Shown here: positions 34,909-44,038 of the stretch, piece by piece
Numbering within the stretch: position 1 is the stretch's first letter
How the letters are laid out: each line of letters opens with the position of its first letter
Source: UBA5972 sp964637875
Lineage (GTDB): Bacteria > Pseudomonadota > Alphaproteobacteria > Rhodobacterales > Rhodobacteraceae
Assembly: GCA_964637875.1 (NCBI GenBank)
Contig: CAZWXK010000003.1
Location: 1-64,000, forward strand
Direction of reading: 5' to 3'
Length of the DNA: 64,000 nt
The notes under the pieces: model-generated
Databases searched by the model: none
What the model was told of the DNA's origin: nothing
Seen by the model: only the letters and a program-made list of their open reading frames with translations
Position numbers and translations under genes: made by a program

Positions 34909-36035
34909 CAACCCGTCTCCTCGCGCAGTTTTTCGGCCTCGATTTCGGCCGCGCGTTTTTCGACCAGTTCGACAACATGGTCGATCAGCCGATCATTGTC
35001 GATCTTGTGATCCTGTCTGCCGGCGACATAGATCATGCCGGCCCCCGCCCCGCCGCCGGTAAAGCCAAGGTCGGTCATCAGCGCCTCTCCGGGGCCGTTG
35101 ACGACGCAACCGATGATCGACAGGCTGATCGGGGTGTGGATATGGGCAAGGCGTTCCTCCAGCCGCGCCACGGTGGCGATCACGTCGAAACCCTGGCGCG
35201 CGCATGTGGGGCACGAGACGATCGACACGCCGCGGTGACGCAGGCCCAGCGCCTTGAGGATCTCGAAACCCGCGCGCACTTCCTCGACGGGGTCGGCCGA
35301 CAGGCTGACCCGCAAGGTATCGCCGATTCCCGCCCAGAGCAGGTTGCCGATGCCGATGGCCGACTTGATACTGCCCGAGACAGGCCCGCCGGCCTCGGTG
35401 ATGCCCAGATGAATCGGCGCGTCCGTTGCCCCGGCCAACCCCTGATAGGCGGCCGCCGAGAGGAACACGTCCGAGGCCTTTACGCTGATCTTGAAGTCGA
35501 AGAAATCATTGTCCTGGAGGATGCGGATATGTTCCAGCCCGGATTCGATCATCGCCTCGGGGCAGGGTTCGCCATACTTGTCCAGCAGGTGCCGTTCCAG
35601 ACTGCCGGCGTTGACCCCGATCCGGATGGCGCAGCCATGGTCGCGCGCGGCGTTGATGACCTCGCGCACCCGCGTGGCATTGCCGATATTGCCGGGATTG
35701 ATGCGCAGACAGGCAGCGCCGGCCTCGGCGGCCTCGATCGCACGGCGATAATGGAAATGGATGTCGGCAATGATCGGAACCGGACTTTCGCGACAGATGT
35801 CTTTCAGGGCGCGGGTCGCGGCCTCGTCGGGGCAGGACACGCGCATCAGATCGGCGCCGGCCTCGGCACAGGCGTTGATCTGTGCAAGCGTCGCCGCAAC
35901 ATCGCCGGTATCGGTGTTGGTCATGCTCTGCACCGAAATCGGTGCATCCCCCCCGACCCTGACCTTGCCCAGTCTGATCTCGCGGGATTTCCGGCGTTCG
36001 ATCTGGCGCCACGGGCGCAGCGGATGGTTGGTCAT
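34908..36035 (-). CDS. ispG: 4-hydroxy-3-methylbut-2-enyl diphosphate synthase
   Basis: A 375-residue [4Fe-4S] enzyme of the MEP isoprenoid pathway. The TIM-barrel N-terminal half starts with VGGDAPISVQSMTNTDT; the iron-sulfur ligands are the two Cys of SCPTCARQG and the Cys of GCVVNGPGE, with the cluster-proximal Glu in the same segment. Followed by DUF1499 with a one-base overlap; the rodZ-like gene lies 70 bp upstream on the same strand. Confidence 0.97.
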   Translation of the reverse strand: MTNHPLRPWRQIERRKSREIRLGKVRVGGDAPISVQSMTNTDTGDVAATLAQINACAEAGADLMRVSCPDEAATRALKDICRESPVPIIADIHFHYRRAIEAAEAGAACLRINPGNIGNATRVREVINAARDHGCAIRIGVNAGSLERHLLDKYGEPCPEAMIESGLEHIRILQDNDFFDFKISVKASDVFLSAAAYQGLAGATDAPIHLGITEAGGPVSGSIKSAIGIGNLLWAGIGDTLRVSLSADPVEEVRAGFEILKALGLRHRGVSIVSCPTCARQGFDVIATVARLEERLAHIHTPISLSIIGCVVNGPGEALMTDLGFTGGGAGAGMIYVAGRQDHKIDNDRLIDHVVELVEKRAAEIEAEKLREETG

Positions 36036-36105
36036 GACAGGGTATTTCCGTTCAGGGATGAATCGCCCACTGCTCTAGCGCAGCACCGCGTGCAAGGCAA
36101 CGCGC

Positions 36106-37344
36106 TCAGCGTTTCGCGGGCTTGTCGTTCATGGTAATCACCCGCGGGCTGTCCAACGCGGCCAGCGCCTTTTGATCCGACACCTTGGGAAAGGTCCGCA
36201 TGACGGCCTCGGGTGCAAGCGCGACATTCTTGGCAACCGATCCCCCCTTGCCGACCGGGCCATATGGCCGCCCGTCAACGCTCAGATAGACATCGCCCGA
36301 ATTGCCTGCCCGCAACCTCAGCGCAGAGTCATCCGCGGGCAAAAGGAAACTTTCGCCGCCACTCAGAATGCGTTCGAACAGAACGGTCCCATCCTTGCGC
36401 GAGATTCGCACCCATGCCGGGCGACGGGCCACCACCGCAACCCGCGGCGGGCCGATTTCGGTCACCTTCGGGGTGGTGTCCTTGAGGATCTGCGCGCTCT
36501 GGCTGGCCTGCACGCCCCCGTTATTGGCCACAAGCGCACCGATTCGCGCCGGGTCCAGCGCCGAGATCGGCCCGTCGCGCGGGGTCATGACCGGCACCTC
36601 GAGTTCGCGGGCGCGATAGATCCGGGCGGAGGCATCACCCGGGACAAAGCCGGGCCGAAGCGCCCCGGTTGTTGCACCGCTTGTTACCCCGCGCCGCAGA
36701 AGGCCGGTTTCAAGGGGGGCGGCCGCGTCTGTTCCCGCATCGGTCAGGATCGCGGGCTGATCCTGAACCGGGGCGAATTCGACGCGCTGAATATCCTGCA
36801 ACATCGACCAGGCGCCATAGCCCAGCCCCAGGATCAGCGCCACCAGGACAAGGATCGATCCCAGCGCCGGCAATGGCAGGGCGGAAAGCAGCCCATCGCC
36901 CCCGGCGGTTGCCGCAAATCCGGCGCCCGGGCCCAGAAACGGCTCGGCTTCGCGCCGGATCGGGGTGATGACTGCGCCCTTGCCGGGGCCCTTGCCGGGG
37001 CCCTTGCCGGAATTGTCATTGCGCATGTTCTGGTTCTTGCGGGCAGCGGCATGGACACCGTCAAAGCCCGATTCGACACAGAACTGGCGGAATGTCTCCT
37101 CGGGATCCAACCCCAGATAGCGCGCATAGGAACGCACATAGCCCGCGATGAAACCGGGGGTGGCAAAGGCCGAGGCATCGCAGTTCTCGATCGCGGCAAT
37201 ATAGGCGGCGCGTATCCTCAGGTCGCGCTGCACATCCAGCAGCGACTTGCCCATGGTCGCGCGTTCGCCACGCATGATGTCGCCCAGCCGCACGGGGTAG
37301 GCATCAAAACCCTTCACTTCGAGAATCTCGGCACTGTCGCTCAT
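36106..37344 (-). CDS. RodZ-like helix-turn-helix membrane protein
   Basis: A 412-residue protein with an N-terminal RodZ/HTH_25 helix-turn-helix (about residues 18-95), a flexible GKGP-repeat linker, one transmembrane helix (about 160-182) and a periplasmic C-terminal domain of the DUF4115 type (AWVRISRKDGTVLFERILSG). RodZ links MreB to the cell-elongation machinery. The linker is encoded by three copies of a 12-bp repeat (36977-37012). Located just upstream of ispG as in many alphaproteobacteria. Confidence 0.85.
   Translation of the reverse strand: MSDSAEILEVKGFDAYPVRLGDIMRGERATMGKSLLDVQRDLRIRAAYIAAIENCDASAFATPGFIAGYVRSYARYLGLDPEETFRQFCVESGFDGVHAAARKNQNMRNDNSGKGPGKGPGKGAVITPIRREAEPFLGPGAGFAATAGGDGLLSALPLPALGSILVLVALILGLGYGAWSMLQDIQRVEFAPVQDQPAILTDAGTDAAAPLETGLLRRGVTSGATTGALRPGFVPGDASARIYRARELEVPVMTPRDGPISALDPARIGALVANNGGVQASQSAQILKDTTPKVTEIGPPRVAVVARRPAWVRISRKDGTVLFERILSGGESFLLPADDSALRLRAGNSGDVYLSVDGRPYGPVGKGGSVAKNVALAPEAVMRTFPKVSDQKALAALDSPRVITMNDKPAKR
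36977..37012. repeat. 12-bp tandem repeat inside the rodZ-like gene
   Basis: Three copies of CCCTTGCCGGGG (the last imperfect at its end), encoding the (GKGP)n linker between the helix-turn-helix and the membrane helix. Being 12 bp, copy-number changes keep the frame. Confidence 0.85.
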
Positions 37345-37482
37345 CCGCCCAATTCCATGCCCTGCATGTTTTCACACGCATTCAGCCTCCCCCAGGGCTG
37401 CCTGTTCCGATTCGTTCGAACGGGTATGCAGCCGTGGCGACAATAACACATGGCAAGCGTTTTTGCACAGGGCCGAAAAGGC

Positions 37483-38706
37483 TCAGGCGCTCAACTCGGC
37501 ACGATTCAGCTCACACTGGAACCACAGCGCGTCCATGGCCTCGACCAGCTTGTTCATCAGGTCGGGCGTATGCACCGGCGATGGCGTGAAACGCAGCCGC
37601 TCGGTACCGCGCGGAACCGTCGGAAAATTGATCGGCTGGACATAGATACCGTATTCCTCGAGCAGCAGATCCGACAGCATCTTGCACTTGACAGGGTTGC
37701 CCACATGCACCGGCACGATATGGCTGCCATGATCGGTGATCGGCAGGCCCAGCCCCTTGAGCCGCATCTTCAGGATGCGCGCATTGGTCTGTTGCTGCTG
37801 GCGCAGCGTGTTGTCGCGCTTGAGGTGGCGGATCGAGGCGGTTGCGCCAGCGGCGATTGCCGGCGGCAATGACGTGGTAAAGATGAATCCCGGCGCGAAT
37901 GACCGGATCGCGTCCACCATCCTGGCCGAGGCCGCGACATAGCCCCCCATCACGCCGAATGCCTTGGCCAGCGTGCCATTGATCAGGTCGATGCGATGGG
38001 CAAGGTTGTCGCGTTCCGAAACGCCCCCGCCGCGCGGGCCGTACATGCCCACGGCGTGAACCTCGTCGATATAGGTCAGCGCGCCGAATTCGTCGGCCAG
38101 GTCGCAGATTTCCTCGATCGGGCCGAAATCGCCGTCCATCGAATAGATCGACTCAAAGGCGATGACGATGGGCCGGCCGGGTTCGATTTCCTCCAGCAGT
38201 TCGCGCAGATGGGCGGTATCGTTGTGGCGGAATATCCGCTTTTCGCATCCGCTGCGCAGGATACCCTGGATCATCGAGGCATGGTTCAGCTCGTCCGACA
38301 GGATGACAAGGCCCGGAAACAGCCTGGGCAGGGTGGAAAGGGTTGCATCATTGGCGATATAGGCCGAGGTGAACAGCAGCGCGGCCTCTTTCCCGTGGAG
38401 GTCGGCGATCTCGGCCTCGAGCGCCTTGTGATAGACCGTCGTGCCCGAGATGTTGCGCGTCCCGCCCGAGCCCGCGCCGGTTGAATCGAGGGCCTCGTGC
38501 ATGGCGGTCAGAACCTCGGGGTGCTGGCCCATTCCCAGATAGTCGTTGCCGCACCACACCGTGATCTCGCGGCTGCTGCCGTCGGGGGCGTGCCAGGTGG
38601 CCCGGGGGAAATGCCCGTTCTTGCGTTCGATGTCGATAAAGGTCCGGTAACGGCCTTCGTCATGCAGCCCCTGAATCGCCTGGTCGAGTCGTGCGGTGTA
38701 ATCCAT
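37483..38706 (-). CDS. hemA: 5-aminolevulinate synthase
   Basis: A 407-residue PLP enzyme condensing glycine and succinyl-CoA to 5-aminolevulinate, the Shemin entry to heme (and, in phototrophs, bacteriochlorophyll). The PLP lysine is Lys248 in GTLAKAFGVMGG; DEVHAVGMYG holds the PLP-binding Asp and His, and TRNISGTT the glycine-rich substrate loop. AGGGGACC precedes the ATG at 38706; the frame is open further upstream without a good start. Confidence 0.97.
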   Translation of the reverse strand: MDYTARLDQAIQGLHDEGRYRTFIDIERKNGHFPRATWHAPDGSSREITVWCGNDYLGMGQHPEVLTAMHEALDSTGAGSGGTRNISGTTVYHKALEAEIADLHGKEAALLFTSAYIANDATLSTLPRLFPGLVILSDELNHASMIQGILRSGCEKRIFRHNDTAHLRELLEEIEPGRPIVIAFESIYSMDGDFGPIEEICDLADEFGALTYIDEVHAVGMYGPRGGGVSERDNLAHRIDLINGTLAKAFGVMGGYVAASARMVDAIRSFAPGFIFTTSLPPAIAAGATASIRHLKRDNTLRQQQQTNARILKMRLKGLGLPITDHGSHIVPVHVGNPVKCKMLSDLLLEEYGIYVQPINFPTVPRGTERLRFTPSPVHTPDLMNKLVEAMDALWFQCELNRAELSA

Positions 38707-38904
38707 TGGGTGGTCCCCTGTCTGGCCCATGTCTGGTGGCCGCCTCGCGGCCGCTGTCTGACCCAAGGAAGGTCGTTTCGCCAAGAAATACCAGAAACAG
38801 CCCTCCGAAACACCCCACAAATCGCCGCAGCGAAAAGAAAATTCGCGAACATATTCAAAACAGGGAATTTATTTTTCCGACATCGCCATTCAAGCCCCCC
38901 CCAA

Positions 38905-38928
38905 CCTCAATAGATACCTCAATAGATA
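38905..38928. repeat. 12-bp tandem duplication at the 3' end of the MarR gene
   Basis: CCTCAATAGATA at 38905-38916 and again at 38917-38928. The duplication spans the stop codon (38919-38921), so the second copy changed the terminal residues of the protein. Confidence 0.85.
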
Positions 38929-39527
38929 TAGCGGATCTGGTCGGCCCAGAACCTTTCGACCAGGCGCAGGGAATCGTTCAGCGTCCCGAGGGTGCCGTGG
39001 TCGATCAGGCCCAGCTGTTGCAACCGCTGCGCATGGCGTTCGAACAGGGCAGCGACAATATCGCGTATCTCGCGCCCCCGGGGCGTCAGCCGCACCCGCA
39101 CCGCGCGTCGGTCGATATGGCAGCGCTGGTGGTGCATGTACCCGCCCTCGACCAGTTTCTTGAGGTTGTAGGAGACGTTCGAGCCCTGGTAGTAGCCGCG
39201 ACTCTTGAGTTCGCCGGCGGTGACCTCGTGATCGCCGATATTGAACAGCAGCAACGCCTGCACCGCGTTGATGTCGAGCAGATGGAGACGTTCGAATTCA
39301 TCCTTGATCACATCCAGAAGCAACCGATGCAGACGTTCGACCCGGCCCAGCATTTCCAGATATTCGCCCAGAAGGCGGCCGGCCCCCTGGCACAAGCCCC
39401 GACCCGGATCATGGCCCGGATCATGGCCCGGATCATTGGCCGCCGCGCCATGAATGTCGCGCTCCTGCGCGATCTTGCCCCGCAGCGTCGGTTCCTGCAA
39501 TGCGGTTGCTGTGATCTGCCCGGACAT
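38919..39527 (-). CDS. MarR-family winged-helix regulator
   Basis: A 202-residue regulator: a variable N-terminus with a DPGHDPGHDPG repeat (about residues 32-42), then a winged-helix domain (AVQALLLFNIGDHEVTAGELK, GSNVSYNLKKLVEGGYM, wing at HIDRRAVRVRLTPRG). It resembles the PetP/LdtR-type MarR proteins of alphaproteobacteria. AAGGATCG precedes the ATG at 39527. Lies upstream of hemA on the same strand, separated by about 210 bp. Confidence 0.82.
   Translation of the reverse strand: MSGQITATALQEPTLRGKIAQERDIHGAAANDPGHDPGHDPGRGLCQGAGRLLGEYLEMLGRVERLHRLLLDVIKDEFERLHLLDINAVQALLLFNIGDHEVTAGELKSRGYYQGSNVSYNLKKLVEGGYMHHQRCHIDRRAVRVRLTPRGREIRDIVAALFERHAQRLQQLGLIDHGTLGTLNDSLRLVERFWADQIRYIY
39403..39438. 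repeat. 12-bp tandem repeat inside the MarR gene
   Basis: Three copies of CCCGGATCATGG (last copy with one change), encoding the DPGH repeat in the N-terminal arm of the regulator. Confidence 0.85.
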
Positions 39528-39609
39528 GTCACGATCCTTTCACCTGGTTCACCCTGGGGTGCAGGATCGCGGGGATTTCCCAAGAACAGGTTAAATTTCG
39601 AGGGGAATT

Positions 39610-39873
39610 TCAGCCAAATCCGGCCATCCGCGCGATGTGACCGATCAGGTCCTCGTATTCGGGCGGCGGTGCCTGGCGGCCGGAAAACCATGCATAGAGG
39701 TCGTGGTCGTTTTCGGCCAGCATGGTCTCGTATATGTCCAGTTCGGCTGATGACAGCGCGCTCAGCCCCTTGTCGGCGAACGCGCCCAGGATCATGTCCA
39801 TTTCCTTGATGCCCCGATGCCCCGAGCGCATCTTCAGGCGTTTCAACCTGTGTTCCGGGGTTTCAGATGTCAT
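39610..39873 (-). CDS. sdhE: SdhE/CptB family FAD assembly factor
   Basis: An 87-residue helical protein carrying the family's RGIKEMD motif (about residues 20-26), which promotes covalent FAD attachment to the succinate dehydrogenase flavoprotein. Its start overlaps the upstream ROK kinase end by 11 bp, so it is the second gene of that operon. No sdh genes are in the window. Confidence 0.93.
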   Translation of the reverse strand: MTSETPEHRLKRLKMRSGHRGIKEMDMILGAFADKGLSALSSAELDIYETMLAENDHDLYAWFSGRQAPPPEYEDLIGHIARMAGFG

Positions 39874-40804
39874 GTGTCATCTCCCATAGCCGCGCCGCGC
39901 CGCGCACGCCGGAACTGTCGCCCCAGCGCGCAAGGCGCAGATCAATATCGATCCGGTCACTCGGGCTTGCGAATACATGGGGGCGAATGGCGGATGCAAG
40001 CCTTTCCGCAAGATCGGGCAGATTCGACACACCGCCCCCAAGGACAAACATCTCGGGGTCGATGACGTTCACGATCATGCCGAGCGCGCCGGCCAGGTTT
40101 TCGACAAACCGTGCCAGCACGTCACGGGCCAGCGCCTCGCCCCGCTGGCTGGCGGCAACCACGTCTTGCAAACGCGCCGCATGGCCGCCCGCGTCGCGAT
40201 ATTGCTGCGTGATGGCCGGGCCGGACAGCCAGGTCTCGATACATCCCCGACGCCCGCAAAAGCAGCGCCGCGCGCCCCCCGGCATGTGGGAATCGGGCAT
40301 ATTGGGCAGCGGCACATGCCCCCATTCGCCGGCCAGGCCATGGGCGCCGGCAACGAGCCTGCCGTTGACGACCAGACCGCCACCCACGCCCGTGCCGAGG
40401 ATCACGGCAAACACGCTGTCGGCATCGCATGCGGCGCCGTCGATGCTTTCGGACAGGGCAAGGCAGTTGGCGTCATTGGCCAGGCGGACGGGCCGGGCGA
40501 GCGCATCGCGCAGATCGCGTTCGAGCGGCCTGCCATTGATCCATGTCGAATTCGCGTTGCGCACAAGGCCCGTATGGGGCGAGGCCGAGCCCGGAATTCC
40601 GACCCCTACCCTTGCGGCCGCAATTCCGGTTTCGCGCTCCATCAATCCGACCAGATCGGCAATCGCCCTGATCGTGGCCGTGTAGTCTTCGCGCGGGGTG
40701 GGGATGCGGTGCCGAATCAGCTCCTCACCATCGGGGGCCAGAACCACGCCCTCGATCTTGGTGCCGCCAAGGTCGATGCCGTATCCATATTCCGCCTGCG
40801 TCAA
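39863..40804 (-). CDS. ROK-family sugar kinase
   Basis: A 313-residue ROK kinase, probably for fructose, glucose or N-acetylglucosamine. The ATP loop IDLGGTKIEGVV, the catalytic Asp in LANDANCLA, GTGVGGGLVV and the zinc motif (His in GEWGHVPLP; Cys residues of CFCGRRGCIE) are visible. No ATG fits: the best start is TTG at 40804, seven bases after GGGG, placing the sugar-kinase sequence immediately at the N-terminus. Divergent from the aminotransferase. Confidence 0.88.
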   Translation of the reverse strand: MTQAEYGYGIDLGGTKIEGVVLAPDGEELIRHRIPTPREDYTATIRAIADLVGLMERETGIAAARVGVGIPGSASPHTGLVRNANSTWINGRPLERDLRDALARPVRLANDANCLALSESIDGAACDADSVFAVILGTGVGGGLVVNGRLVAGAHGLAGEWGHVPLPNMPDSHMPGGARRCFCGRRGCIETWLSGPAITQQYRDAGGHAARLQDVVAASQRGEALARDVLARFVENLAGALGMIVNVIDPEMFVLGGGVSNLPDLAERLASAIRPHVFASPSDRIDIDLRLARWGDSSGVRGAARLWEMTHDI

Positions 40805-40890
40805 CAATCTTCCCCTTCGGGCCGCTTGATCGTCCCCGGGGCGCAGCCTATGACTTGGCAAACGGGTTTGCAAATGCGGCAGGTGGGGTG

Positions 40891-42093
40891 ATGTCCTTTC
40901 TTTCTTCCAGGCTTTCGGCGGTCAGGGCCTCGCCCACCATCGCCATTTCGACCCTTGCCCGCGACTTGCAGGCCGAGGGGCGCGACATCATCTCGCTGTC
41001 GGCTGGCGAGCCCGATTTCGACACGCCCGAAAACATCCGCGCCGCGGCCATGCGCGCCATCGAGGCAGGCAGGACCCGCTATACCGCGCCCGACGGGATA
41101 GTCGAGCTCAAGCGCGCCGTTGCCGAAAAGTTCCGCCGCGAGAACGGGCTTGTTTACGACCTGGACGAGATCACGGTTTCATCCGGCGGAAAACAGATCA
41201 TTTTCAATGCCTTGATGGCAACACTTGACAAGGGGGACGAGGTTGTCATCCCCGCCCCCTACTGGGTATCCTACCCCGATATGGTGACAATCGCGGGCGG
41301 AACCCCGGTGGTGCTGCAAACCCGGGCGCAGGACGGCTACAAGATCACCCCCGAGGCGCTTGAAAATGTGATCACACCGCGCACGAAATGGCTGATCTTC
41401 AACTCGCCCTCGAACCCCACCGGCGCGGGATATGGCCGGGACGCGCTGCGCGCGCTGTGCGATGTCCTGCTGCGCCACCCGCATGTCCGGGTGCTGAGCG
41501 ACGATATCTATGAGCATCTCTCCTACCCGCCCTTCAGCTTTTGCACCCCCGCTCAGGTCGAGCCACGGCTGCGGCACCGCACGCTGACCATGAACGGGGT
41601 GTCCAAGGCCTATGCCATGACCGGCTGGCGCATCGGCTATGCGGGCGGGCCGCGCGAGTTGATCCAGGCCATGGGCAAGCTGCAATCGCAATCGACATCG
41701 AACCCCTGCACGATTTCGCAATGGGCAGCGGTCGAGGCGTTGAACGGCCCGCAGGATTACGTGCAGGGCAGCCTGGCCGTCTTTCAGCGCCGCCGCGACA
41801 TGGTTGTCGCCATGCTGAACGCGGCAGACGGCCTGTCCTGCCCCCTGCCCGAGGGCGCCTTTTACGCCTATCCGTCAATCGACGGCTGCATCGGCAGGCG
41901 CAGCCCCGGTGGCAGATTGATCGAGACCGACGAGGATTTCGCCACCGCCCTGTTGCAGGAAACCGGCGTTGCCGTGGTCTTTGGCGCGGCCTTCGGCCTT
42001 TCGCCCTGTTTCCGCGTCAGCTATGCTGCCTCGGACGAGATGCTGAAACAGGCCTGCACCCGCATTCAGGAATTCTGCGCGGCGCTGCGATAG
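40891..42093 (+). CDS. aspartate aminotransferase (class I)
   Basis: A 400-residue PLP aminotransferase of the I-gamma alphaproteobacterial type. The pyridoxal lysine lies in NGVSKAYAMTGWRIGY (about residue 235-240), with NSPSNPTGAGY and SDDIYEHLSY as PLP/substrate segments. Converts oxaloacetate and glutamate to aspartate and 2-oxoglutarate; members of this clade may also accept prephenate. AGGTGGGG precedes the ATG. Followed by a hypothetical gene and an MmgE/PrpD gene with short spacing. Confidence 0.92.
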   Translation: MSFLSSRLSAVRASPTIAISTLARDLQAEGRDIISLSAGEPDFDTPENIRAAAMRAIEAGRTRYTAPDGIVELKRAVAEKFRRENGLVYDLDEITVSSGGKQIIFNALMATLDKGDEVVIPAPYWVSYPDMVTIAGGTPVVLQTRAQDGYKITPEALENVITPRTKWLIFNSPSNPTGAGYGRDALRALCDVLLRHPHVRVLSDDIYEHLSYPPFSFCTPAQVEPRLRHRTLTMNGVSKAYAMTGWRIGYAGGPRELIQAMGKLQSQSTSNPCTISQWAAVEALNGPQDYVQGSLAVFQRRRDMVVAMLNAADGLSCPLPEGAFYAYPSIDGCIGRRSPGGRLIETDEDFATALLQETGVAVVFGAAFGLSPCFRVSYAASDEMLKQACTRIQEFCAALR

Positions 42094-42111
42094 ACAGCCG
42101 GGATTCATGCC

Positions 42112-42516
42112 ATGATGGATGACGATCTGAACCTCTATTTCCGCGTGCGTGAAAACGGCGCGACGGTGTTTCGCGTTGATACCGAAAACCGCCAGCGCCG
42201 GCTGGAACTGACCCAGATCGCCGTGGCCAATGTTCGTAACGGCGAGGTCAAGCCCCACGCCAACACCCCCCCGACCGACGCCGAATCCGCCGCCATCCGC
42301 GACTGGATCGAAACCCGCCGCAAGCTGCTGAAAAGGCGCGAGCTTGACGACATCATGCGCACCATCGACCACCTGAACCTGACGGCGCACTGGGCACAGA
42401 CCAGGGCCGATGACGAGGATCTCGAGGCCTTTACCGATCAACTGCTGATGGCCATGCATGATCTGCGCATGGTGCTTGTGCGCAAGAAATCCGACCGGCT
42501 GATGAAAAAGGGATAG
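42112..42516 (+). CDS. conserved hypothetical protein
   Basis: A 134-residue soluble protein, charged and mostly helical, beginning MMDDDLNLYFRVRENGATVFRV, with an Arg/Lys-rich helix near residues 70-80 and a basic C-terminus. Two adjacent ATGs (42112, 42115) are possible. Sits 18 bp after the aminotransferase and 6 bp before MmgE/PrpD, so it is in one operon. I do not recognise the family. Confidence 0.7.
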   Translation: MMDDDLNLYFRVRENGATVFRVDTENRQRRLELTQIAVANVRNGEVKPHANTPPTDAESAAIRDWIETRRKLLKRRELDDIMRTIDHLNLTAHWAQTRADDEDLEAFTDQLLMAMHDLRMVLVRKKSDRLMKKG

Positions 42517-42522
42517 CAGCGC

Positions 42523-43884
42523 ATGAACGCCGCGCGTGAACTGGCCGAATTTGCGTCTGAAATCCGGTTTCAGGATCTGCCGGAAACGGTGGTATCATAC
42601 GCAACTGACCTGTTTGTGGATTGGTTCGGCTCGGCGCTGGCGGGTGCCGGTGCACGACAGGTGGCCGCAATCCGCAGCCTCGCGGCGCGGATGGGCCCCA
42701 CCGACGGCGCATCGGAAATCCTGTTCGACCGGACGACCAGCAGCCCGCTGTTTGCGGCCCTTGTCAACGCCGCCGCCACGCATGTGGCCGAGCAGGACGA
42801 TCTGCACAATGCCTCGGTCCTGCACCCGGCGACCGTGGTCTTTCCCCCTGCCCTTGCGCTGGCGCAGGCGCGCGGCGCCTCGGGGCGCGATTTCCTGACC
42901 GCCGTTGTGGCAGGCTATGAGGTCGGCATCCGGGTTGGCGAATTTCTGGGCCAGACGCACTACCGCATATTCCACACGACCGGCACCGCCGGCACGCTGG
43001 CCGCGGCGGCCGCAGCCGGGCGCCTGCTGGGCCTTGATGCGGGGCAGATGCTGCATTGCCTGGGCTCGGCCGGCACCCAGGCGGCCGGATTGTGGGAATT
43101 CCTGCGCGACGGCGCCGATTCCAAGCAGCTGCACAGCGGCAAGGCCGCGATGAACGGGATCATCGCGGCGGATCTGGCGCAGCAGGGTTTCACCGGCGCC
43201 CGCGACATTTTCACCGGGGCGCAGGGCATGGCGGCGGGGATGTCCGACGCCCCCGCCCCAGCGGCACTGAACGACCGGCTGCACAGCCGCTGGGCGCTGT
43301 GCGAGACCTCGCTCAAATGGCACGCCTCCTGCCGCCATACCCACCCGGCGGCCGATGCCCTGCTGGCGCTGATGGCGGAAAACCACCTTGCGGCGGGCGA
43401 TATCGCGGCAATAACCGCCCATGTCCATGACGCGGCAATCGATGTGCTTGGCCCGGTGACGAACCCCACCAGCCTGCACCAGGCCAAATTCTCGATGGGC
43501 ACGGTGCTGGCCATGGTGGCGCTGCATGGCCGCGCCGATGTCGAAAGTTTTGCACGTCACTGGAACGACCCCGCCATCCGCGCCCTTGCCGCACGCGTGC
43601 GGATGACACCCGATGCCGACGTGCAGGCCGCCTATCCGGCGCAGTGGCATGGCAAGGTGACGGTCGAAACGACAGACGGCCGGATTCTGCGCCGGAAACT
43701 GACCACCCCCAGGGGCGACCCCGGCAACGGGCTGAGCCGGGACGAGGTCGCCGCCAAGGCCACCGCGCTGGCCACCCATGCAGGCGCGGCAACAGCGGAC
43801 GAGATGGCCGCAATCCTGCCGGGCCTCTGGAATATCGCACAACAGCCGACCATCACCCGCCTGATGCCCCTGCCACAGGCTTGA
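42523..43884 (+). CDS. MmgE/PrpD family protein
   Basis: A 453-residue member of the 2-methylcitrate dehydratase superfamily, acting on small hydroxy- or dicarboxylic acids. Family segments are EQDDLHNASVLHPATVVFPPALALA near residue 88, HTTGTAGTLAAAAAAGRLLGLD near 150 and KWHASCRHTHPAADALL near 270. No 2-methylcitrate synthase or lyase is adjacent, so the specific reaction is unknown. Confidence 0.88.
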   Translation: MNAARELAEFASEIRFQDLPETVVSYATDLFVDWFGSALAGAGARQVAAIRSLAARMGPTDGASEILFDRTTSSPLFAALVNAAATHVAEQDDLHNASVLHPATVVFPPALALAQARGASGRDFLTAVVAGYEVGIRVGEFLGQTHYRIFHTTGTAGTLAAAAAAGRLLGLDAGQMLHCLGSAGTQAAGLWEFLRDGADSKQLHSGKAAMNGIIAADLAQQGFTGARDIFTGAQGMAAGMSDAPAPAALNDRLHSRWALCETSLKWHASCRHTHPAADALLALMAENHLAAGDIAAITAHVHDAAIDVLGPVTNPTSLHQAKFSMGTVLAMVALHGRADVESFARHWNDPAIRALAARVRMTPDADVQAAYPAQWHGKVTVETTDGRILRRKLTTPRGDPGNGLSRDEVAAKATALATHAGAATADEMAAILPGLWNIAQQPTITRLMPLPQA

Positions 43885-44038
43885 CAACCGGCGCGCAAGG
43901 GCCAAGAAATACCCCCGCAGCCACAAGGGCGCTGAGCGCGGCATGCAGGGAATCCTGCGGCAACCGCGGCGCTGGGCCCCTGCTTGCGTGTCCGGCTGTC
44001 GCAGCTTTCCCGGGGCCCCTCTGACAAGGAGAGCCCCG

